DNA from: Symsagittifera roscoffensis | Taxonomy: Eukaryota; Xenacoelomorpha; Acoela; Convolutidae | Assembly: GCF_963678635.1 (NCBI RefSeq) | Contig: NC_087063.1 | Span: 36,368,540 to 36,432,539 of the forward strand | Reading direction: 5' to 3' | DNA: 64,000 bases | Shown: in pieces, positions 56,540-64,000 of the stretch | Layout of the letters: the number at the start of each line of letters is the position of its first letter | Numbering within the stretch: position 1 is the first letter of the stretch | Notes under the pieces: generated by a model | Databases searched by the model: none | What the model was told of the DNA's origin: nothing | Seen by the model: only the letters and a program-made list of their open reading frames with translations | Program-made: the position numbers and the translations under genes

Positions 56540-59094
56540 TTAAGGGGTCTGACGGTGAAATGAGGTGTCATAAAGCTGCATCTCCCACAACTGTTGTAAA
56601 TAACAAAACAGCAAAAAGAATGAAAAACACACAAAAAACGTGTGTCTTGTTTTTGGACGATTGGATTTTTTGCAAATCAAATTACCTTTGGTTGACTTGA
56701 AGTAGCTATCAACACTAGTTAGAGTGATAGTTAATGGGGTCTGAAAGTGAAATGAGTTGTCAGATAGCTGCATCTCCTACAACTGTTGTAAATAATAAAA
56801 CAGTAAAAAGAAAGAATAACACAGAAAAAAGTGTTTAACTTCTTTTTGGACAAGGTTTTTTTTGAAACTTGCTTTCAAGATTCACTCACAGCTGTTTTAT
56901 GAAAAAAAATTTATAAATATTTATATACCTGTTTGATTTTGTGTGAATGAGGAAACTCAAAATGTAACTCTATTGATCGAAAATATGCGAGCACAACAAT
57001 GTATCAGTTTCATTTGAAAGAAAGACTATCGTAAGCTGTTTCTGAACCAGAAAATTCCCAAATTTGATTCATTTTTTTTCCAACTATTTGAAAAATGGGG
57101 AAGACGTTTGAATTCCGACTTTATTTTCGATTTTTTGTTTTTTACGCAAAATCAGTAACACAAATAATTATCGGAATGGGTTGAGTGAAATATCATCATT
57201 AAACCCTTTCAATCGTAAGTCGAAAGTCACTAAAAATTTCAAAAGAATTCCACAAGTCAATAAAAACTCGTTTGAAATTTTTGATTTCAAATGATGAAAG
57301 CGTTAAGCTTACCATAGCTTATTTAGGCTAAATTTAAGCCATGAAATGATCGGTTATCTGAAAAAATGTAGTTTTTGGAGTTGAATTAGCTTTCAACACT
57401 AGTTAGGGTCATAGTTTATGGGGGTCTGAAAGTGAAATGAGTTGTCAGAAACCTACATCTCCCAAAACTGTTGTACTTAATGAAACAGTAAAAAGAACGA
57501 ATAACACAGAAAAAAGTGTATAACTTCTTTTTGGACAGAATGTTTTTACTGAAACTTGCTTTCAAGACTCGTTTATAGCTGTTTTAGTTATAAGTTTTTT
57601 TTAAATATATCAGTTCGATTTTGTGTGAAAAAAAGAAGAAACTCCTCAAAAACGTAACTCATTTGATCGAAAAACTGCAAATAAGACAACGAATCCGTTG
57701 CACTTGAAAAAGAGACTATCTTAAATTTTTTTTGCCCTAAAAAAGAATCATATTTAAGTCATTATTGTCCTAGTCATTTGAAAAAAAGGAAGGACCTTTG
57801 TATTCGGGTGTGTTTTAGTTTTGTCTCTTCCATAAGAAATTCGTTTTTACTTCTACGCAAAATCGGTTACTGCAAACAACTATCGAAATGGGTGGAGTGA
57901 TACATCATGCTAAAACTCTTTCAATCGTGATTTGAAATACACAAAAAAAATTCAAAAATTATCATTGTCGAGAAAAATCCGTATGAAAAATTTCGCTTTT
58001 TGGTCTAATTTCGAACAAAAATGTTGTGAGCGTTAAGCTTAGCCTCGCTCACTTAAGCCTAATTTAAGCCGTGAAAAGTTCGTTTAACTGAAAAACTTTA
58101 GTTTTTGATTTTTTTAGCGCCATTTGGTAAACAAAGATTCAAAATTCCAAAAATATCTGCAAAAAAACTTTCATTCACATTTCTGTCAAAAATGCCTAAG
58201 TTTTTTTTCCTTCAGATTTTTTCATCCCACCATGCAGAAAACAAACGAAACTAATTTGAAAAAAAAAAAGAAATTTTGTTTTGTATTTCTCAAACCAAGC
58301 GCATCAATGACCTGCTATGATCTAACCGGGGTATTGGCCCACTGGTTGACTTGAACTAGTTTTGAACACTTAATAGGGTCATAGCTTATGGGGTCTGAAG
58401 GTGAAATGACGATTCAGAAAGCTCCAACTCTCATAACTGTTGTAAATAAAAAAACAGTAAAAATAATTGAAAACACAGAAAACAAGTGTGTAACTTGTTT
58501 TTGGACAAAAGTTTATTTCAAGCTTGCTGTTGTTCTTTTGCAGCTGTTTTAATAATAAAATTTTGTTCGTTTTCTTTTCTATGCAAAATCAGGTAACACA
58601 AAAATTTGTGAGAATGAGTCGAGTGATATATCATACTGAAGCGGTTTCACTCGTGATTCCAACGACTTTCTAAAATTTCAATTTTTTTCACGGTTTTCAG
58701 AAAAACTGCTGTGAAGTTTTGATTATTGGTCTAATTTCGATCTGGTATGGTGTGAGTGTTAGGCTTACAACAACTTATTTAAGCTTACTTTAAGCCGCTT
58801 ACTTTAAGCCAGCTTACTTTTCAAATATAATTAATTTTTGGAGATTTTAGCACCATTTTGTAAAAAAAGATCAAAATTTCTAAAATTAACTGCTGCAAAA
58901 AAAAGTTTTTGTACATTTCATTTCAGTTTTTTTTAAAAATAAATTTGTTTAATTTTCCAGTCAGATTTGTTTTGAAAAATTGTATTTTGAATGGTTTTTT
59001 TTACCATGACTGTCAAATATGCTTAGGCTTTCTTTTCTTTCAGATCTTTCTACCACACCATGCAAAAAAAAAGATTTTTCTCAATTTGTATTTT
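56540..59094 (+). repeat. E array 6
   Basis: Monomers open near 57150, 57860 and 58579. Together with 55210-56539 they form a third higher-order unit of about 3.37 kb (a short deletion near 58185 explains much of the difference from 3.44 kb). Confidence 0.8.
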
Positions 59095-62000
59095 TCTTAA
59101 ACTGCGGCCGGAACAATCTGTGCTACTTGTTCAAATTAGACTTGGTAGCAATCTCAAGTCCTAAAGTCAATTTCTGGAATAAGGTCAACCTTTCCGAGCA
59201 GTTTTTCTTTGAAACAATTTTCTAATAAGGCCATTGAGTTGCGTTTTGCACATCTCTAGTTGACAGACCCAAAGCTAGCTAAATTGTGTTTAGAAATGAA
59301 AGTAGCAAAAAGATTGAGAAATAACAAAATCAATTAAGGCTGCGCAAAATGCAAGTTGATGGCCTTGGATCCGAAAACAAATTTGCTTCGGATGATTGAG
59401 TCAATTCTGAAAACTGTTTTTTTTAGACTCGGGACTGCAATCAAATCTAAATGCAAGGTCGAGAATTTGAGAAACAACTAAGATTGAAAAGTTTGACTAC
59501 AGCCAGCCCTTAAAATTGAGTTGTCTTCTTTACGTCTCTGTTCGGTTTTAGAGCAAAGCTAGCTAGATTTTTTTGAAGTCTGCCCGTAGTGTTAAGTACC
59601 CTCCAAACACGTACGCTCAGAAGTCAAGTTACGCTGCTGAATTTCTTGTGCTCAAAAAGAAAGTTAAATGCCATCTTGTTATCTACATCACGTTTCGAGG
59701 TGAAGAGTACTCTAAACAATATTGCTCAATTACCAGTTAAAATCAACTCTTGATGGTTTGGCAACGAAATGGGATAAAATTTAAGTGTGTAAAAGAAATT
59801 GATTAAAATGACTTGTGACTTTTTTGGGAAAAAAACGAACATCTGTGTAGACAGAACTTTTCATGGAGTCTTTTTTGTAGTGCTTGTCTTCATAAAACTT
59901 TTAGGGTATTCGGGCAATGCGGTAACTTTTAGAAGGGGACTTCTGTATGTGAAGTATGTGACTTCTATCGTTTACACAAAACAGTCGAACTTTTGAAAGG
60001 TCGGTTCGCTTTATTTTGGGCAAAAAAATTTCTTAAAGATTTTCTTTCAAACAAGCAAGGTTATTCCTAGACTTCAGCCCTTTCGTATCCCTCAGAATGC
60101 GTGTTTCGATAATGACACTATGAAAACTCCAACTGAATTTATTGAAATGTGAACATCAAAGCAGTCTGTCAACTACAAGAAAACAGAACACCCAGTTGCT
60201 TTACGGTTTGTTACTCCAATGTTCTTATTTCATTCCTTGATATCCTACCAAAGGATTAGTACTGAAAACTTAAAAACTGACTAATCTATTCGCCATGCGA
60301 AAAAGCTTCTTCAATTGTCATCCCAGAAAGAATAATTTTCTCATCAATTCAAAGTCGCTTGTGGCCCTCGAAAAAGATTTAAGGCTGCCGCAGTTTGTTA
60401 TTGATTTTCTTAGCAAGACATCTAAATTTCCCGTTTTAATGGAGTTGAACATAATTTTTTATTGCCGAAATCAACAACAGCTTACAAAAATTTGCATACA
60501 ATGATTGCAACGTTGATGTGGTTAATAAGAAAAATGCAAGAGCCATCTTAAATCGCCAGCAGTGTACGAAAAAATTCCCAAATAGAGCTGTTATTAAGAC
60601 TAAGCAGTACTTAAAGTCGAACAATCTTGTCGCAGTTCGTTTTGATTAAGGCTTGGAATTTGTTGAATGTACAATTTAACTTTTCCAAAATCCAGCAATT
60701 AACTAGTGGTCATCAGTTTGAGTTATTGAACATTACCAATCGCCTGAAAAATTCAAAAAAAGTATCTATTGCAGAAGAAAAGAGATTCAATGCAGAACTG
60801 TCTGTTTTGAGGGGAAAACACCTTATATCTGAAGTATTTTGTAAGAAGACTCGCTCCACTGGTGGTCAGGTTGCTCCATTGCAAGGTCTGACTAAAATTC
60901 GCAAAAACAACACACCATTGATACCTATACTGTTTATGCCTGGCTCCTGTTATCAAAATTTATCTGGGACTTTAGCCAAAGTTCTCGCAAAGAGGCCACA
61001 AAATAACATACAGACGAGAGGTGACCCTATTACTAGCAATTTATATCCTATTTGTTTGAGTGCAGAAGAGCAGTTGGTTTCGTTTGACTTCACTATTTTC
61101 TTTAAAATGGTAGCGGTTACTGAAACAAAAAATCTTGTTAGTGCATTGATTGAGAGCCAAGATTTTTTACCCGAAAATGTGTCCAGAGCGACATTTGCTA
61201 ATATCATATTTTTTGTACTACAAATAATCTATTTTTGATTCAATTGGTCAAGTTTGTCGCCAGCACGAAATCGTCGCTATGGGTTTGCTAACGTATTCAC
61301 GTCACACTTCGATAACATGATTGCCGAGGGAAGAATTATTTTCTATCGCTATATGGATGATATCCCTACTTCCCTCGATAACAAAGAATTAGTTCTCAAT
61401 TATTTTAACAGCCTGAATGAGAACCTGAAGTCAACTTATGGTTACAAGTCTTCTTGTATTTTACCTTTTTTAGACTTTTTAGAGATCTGATACCCTATCC
61501 ATTACTTGGTTTCATAAACCTACAGGCCTTGAACTGTGTATGATCTTCCATGCTGGTGCTCCTACGAAGTATGAGTGTTCGATCGTAGAAGGCATGGTGT
61601 ACATGTTTTATCGTTCATGCTCATCCTGCTCCTTATTTAATGGTTGCTTAAGTTTAGGAATGTCCATACTTGAGAAAAACCAGCCTCCTCCGCCACTTTA
61701 CGTCAATATGTGCCTTCGCTCAACGAGCCTGTTCTTTTATTGTTCCGAAGTCGTGTTGTGTCTCTGACACAGATACTTGTGGGTACAAACTGTCCTTCAT
61801 CATACGACTCGTCTTTGGAAACATAGTTACAAAGCTGCTCCAGTTCGACATCAATTGTAATAATCCAAAATTAACAATTTCGTCGAGCACAAAAATTTTT
61901 GAAAGCAGCATCAGTCTGTCAACTCTTTTATCATTAAACACTCTGAGTATTTCCCAGTTGCGACCATCCATCAATAATTGCGACGAATTAATGAATTCAA

Positions 62001-62150
62001 ATCCAAGGACTTGTTGGCGAGGTTCCATTGATATAATAGGGGCGTGCGTGGTTCAGTTTGCTGCAACTTCGTTGTCGCCTGCCAATACTTTTATAAATTT
62101 TTTTCTGGTGCTACCAGTGTGAATAATTTTTTTGCTCGGGTTCTATAGAT
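59095..62150 (+). mobile_element. Penelope-like element, longest copy, broken
   Basis: Starts with an F-type leader (59095-about 59740), then a coding region with PLE signatures in order. These are LPQFVIDFLSKTSKF near 60390; the RT fingers VAPLQGLTKIRKN and ILFMPGSCYQNLSGTLAKVL; LVSFDFTIFF (motif A Asp); GFANVFTSHFDNMI; FYRYMDDI (motif C); then HKPTGLEL and VEGMVYMFYRSCSS in the thumb region. 62040-62130 resembles a worn GIY-YIG nuclease (FSGATSVNNFFARV). PLEs copy themselves by target-primed reverse transcription. The catalytic residues are visible, but the frame is interrupted several times and the copy is dead. 59750-60290 shows nothing recognisable. Confidence 0.8.
60295..62130 (+). pseudogene. 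PLE reverse transcriptase / GIY-YIG coding remnant
   Basis: Coding part of the element at 59095-62150. The longest uninterrupted stretch is 60627-61238. Its end part shares 'cccaaatagagctgttattaag' through 'gttttgattaaggcttggaatt' with the F segments, which ties the arrays to this element. It is most like PLE reverse transcriptases (LxGLxKIxK, PLIPIL, SxYxNLS), and not like LINE or LTR ones. Confidence 0.75.
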
Positions 62151-62499
62151 CAATTATTGTTAGGCCGCCGCAAATGGGGGAGCTATTGAAATGACCGACA
62201 GAGCACCTATAATAATTCGTCTTGGTATCTAGTGAAAAGAAATAAATAAAATTTTCACTATGTAATTTTTGAGAAAAGACATTGTTAGCCATACAAGAGG
62301 GTGGAAAAAAGATATCTATTGCTTGAGTCGATCCGGTTCAAATCAAAGCCCGTTGCTCTGCTGATTTTGCCTATCGGAATTTATTGAATTGGAGTCTTTG
62401 AGACTCATTTTAACATTGATTACTAATTTACATAGCTGGAAGTCAAAAAAAGTCAATCCACTCCCATGGATTCGAAATATTTTTGCCAATTTTCACCAA
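62151..62499. other. No feature recognised
   Basis: AT-rich sequence between the PLE coding remnant and the downstream F-like block. A GGTTCAAATC string near 62335 resembles a B-box, but nothing around it folds like a tRNA. Confidence 0.4.
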
Positions 62500-63060
62500 G
62501 AATAACTTTAATGATTGGTTTATTGCCTGTCTTTAGCTATAACCACGCTTTCTGCCAATTCCAAGACCATGGTGAACAATTTGCAAACACAAAAAAATGA
62601 GCTTCGTTTGTCTGATAGTTTTGAAATGCTCCGCGTTTCAACACTTGAATAGACCAAATCTTAATGGCAAAGTAGTAACGATGAAAAACACAAAATTGAA
62701 AAGTCTGATGTCAGCCAAACCCCCTCCCACCAAAAAGACTTTTTCTTTTTTTTGTTGCTGAGTAGTTTCCGAGCAAATATTTGATAATTTTTTGATGCTC
62801 CTGCCTGGGCGTTTTGAAGATGTTGGTACCATCACGCTCTGCGAAAACTTCAACTTCGTAGTCTCCGCGCCGAGCGGATGCTTTAAATAAAAGCATACAA
62901 GGCCTCTGATGAGCTAACCGGAGGTTACAGCCCTCTGGCTGGCTGGGATTAGCTTTTTAAACTTATTAAGATTGTAGTTTTTTGGGTTCTGAGGGTGAAC
63001 TGAAGAATCGTGAACCTGCATCTCCCACAACGAAACAGTAAATGCAGTGAAAATGGATAC
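62500..63060 (+). repeat. Diverged F/E-type block downstream of the PLE
   Basis: Weak but ordered similarity to F ('aagtctgatgtcagccaaacc' against 'aaatctgactacagccagcc', then 'gctgagtagtttccgagcaaa', 'gcctgggcgttttgaag...gtaccatc'). E landmarks follow (62905-63050: 'ctgatgagctaaccggagg', 'ccctctggctggctgggattagcttt', 'ctgcatctcccacaac', 'aacagtaaa'). So the PLE coding region has the same kind of sequence on both sides, as expected for PLE terminal repeats. Confidence 0.5.
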
Positions 63061-63659
63061 ACTGTTTTTGACCAAAAATTCGATCCGTTTCTCCTATTTG
63101 ATGTTGCATCATTATAATTTATACACAACTTGGTTGCCTTATTTCCTAATCAAATTTTATATGTTTATTGGGTACACTTTGGGAGCTGTAATTGAGTATA
63201 TAAGCACCTTATTAAAAAAAATTGGCCGAAATTGGGAGGGTACTGTGGCAAGATGGTAAAGTTTCAGTGTGATGGTAAGTTTCAGAAAATTTTCTCGACG
63301 CCCGAATTTCTTGGAGCTCGATTTTGCCGATACTTGCGTTTATTAGCTAACTTCCGAAGTTTCAGAAAGTTTTTTTAAGTTTTACTTGCAAACACATTTT
63401 ATCTGAAAAATTGAAAAAAAAATTGAAAAAAGAAAAATTGAAAAAAAAATACAATCAAAACTGCATGAACTTTTCATTGGAACAAAGATAAAAACATGCA
63501 AAAATTTCGATCAATCAGATTGTTTTATCTAGTTCTCATCTTTACCTTATTATGTTTACTTCTTCGAGGTTGTCAATGGCTCTGTCCCGGTAAAAGTTTA
63601 CACTGAGAAAGATATAGTATCATAATCTTTTTGTGTCTGATCTTTTTGTAGGGAATTTT
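63061..63659. other. No gene recognised
   Basis: AT-rich, with an A-rich simple stretch around 63410-63455 (repeated 'attgaaaaa'). One short open frame (63047-63259) has no known motif. Confidence 0.4.
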
Positions 63660-64000
63660 TCAATCTTTCTCAGATTAAATTTATAAGAAGATTATACAAT
63701 TTACTATATGCGCACACGAAGTGCTATCAATGGGCCCGAGGCATCCCATCAGAGACAAATTTAACGAAACGCACTTTTTGGCTGATATCGACAATTTCCT
63801 CTCACAATTAAAAAAAAACATCTGGTGAAACTTTATGTGAAATAGAACCCGCGGCAAAGGCTTATGCAAACAACGGAAAGTAAACCCCAAGAGACAAAGC
63901 CATTGAAAAAATCGAGGAAATATCTCAAAGATAATGGTTTGCTGGCTGCGCCTTTTGATAAGGGAGTTGGTTTTAGCGTAATGAGGAAACAAACGTTTGA
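63660..64000 (+). mobile_element. Second Penelope-like element, N-terminal part, runs off window
   Basis: Peptides in order: VLSMGPRHPIRDKFNETHF, LADIDNFLSQLKK, GETLCEIEPAAKAYA, then RKYLKDNGLLAAPFDKGVGF and VMRKQTF at the edge. This is the N-terminal and fingers region of PLE proteins, much better conserved than the 59-62 kb copy and of a different subfamily. The reading frame is already disturbed in this short stretch, so the element is broken. The rest lies beyond 64000. Confidence 0.8.

Noticed and set aside
29000-59000. Regularly spaced repeats as CRISPR-like or rDNA/5S arrays
   Set aside because: Units are 0.8-1.2 kb, AT-rich and retroelement-linked. No rRNA sequence and no short repeat-spacer pattern are present.
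62325-62370. B-box-like GGTTCAAATC, possible tRNA
   Set aside because: No D-arm, anticodon arm or acceptor stem can be built around it.
62900-62940. CTGATGA in the block behind the PLE, as in hammerhead ribozymes known from PLEs
   Set aside because: The bases after it form a stem (GCTAACC/GGTTA..GC), but no GAAA core follows, and the E copies read CTGATATGATC. Not a convincing hammerhead.

Overview
The window is AT-rich metazoan nuclear DNA, very probably from an invertebrate. A nematode is plausible from the compact TTATTTCAG-type splice acceptors and the style of the repeats, but the sequence does not prove it. Nothing bacterial is visible. Almost everything after 9.5 kb is retroelement-derived: CR1-like LINEs, Penelope-like elements (PLEs) and satellite-like tandem arrays built from their remains. 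No LTR retrovirus or capsid-bearing element was recognised. One 200-N assembly gap (54799-54998) sits inside an array. || Layout. 210-4940 and 4944-9484 are a recent tandem duplication of about 4.7 kb. Each copy carries one predicted three-exon gene for a small cysteine-rich protein with dibasic (KR) sites, and a tRNA-like fragment. 9485-13318 is an array of about 1-kb monomers (family D). 13319-15073 is a decayed LINE relic (family C) with endonuclease motifs. 15074-20085 (minus strand) is an almost whole CR1-like LINE with three coding parts: an SGNH-esterase-like ORF, a PHD-finger ORF1, and an endonuclease/reverse-transcriptase ORF2. 21284-25102 (plus strand) is a second, more decayed CR1-like LINE. 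Both are inserted in units of family B, about 1.14-kb tandem units made from the 3' half of a dead LINE reverse transcriptase. 26298-28972 and 36566-38385 are D+B segments belonging to a larger segmental duplication offset by about 9.4 kb. 28973-36565, 38386-47625 and 53719-59095 are arrays of AT-rich noncoding monomers (E) and PLE 5' fragments (F) in higher-order units of about 3.4 kb. 47626-53718 is D, C and an alternating B array. 59096-62150 is the longest PLE copy (reverse transcriptase with YMDD, probable GIY-YIG remnant), with F/E-type sequence on both sides. A second PLE enters at about 63660 and runs off the right edge. || How the parts relate. The arrays look like satellite DNA born from dead retroelements. 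In every B unit the catalytic aspartates of the reverse transcriptase had already become asparagines (or were lost) before amplification, and the B and E arrays both show alternating dimers or multi-part higher-order units typical of unequal exchange. The two CR1 elements landed later, in B units, within about 40 bp of the unit boundary. || Most notable: in both CR1 elements, which are different families on opposite strands, ORF1 ends in a UGA followed by CUA. ORF2 continues in the same frame, and the first endonuclease motif lies before any AUG. UGA-CUA is the best-known leaky stop context in eukaryotes, so ORF2 may be made by stop-codon read-through.
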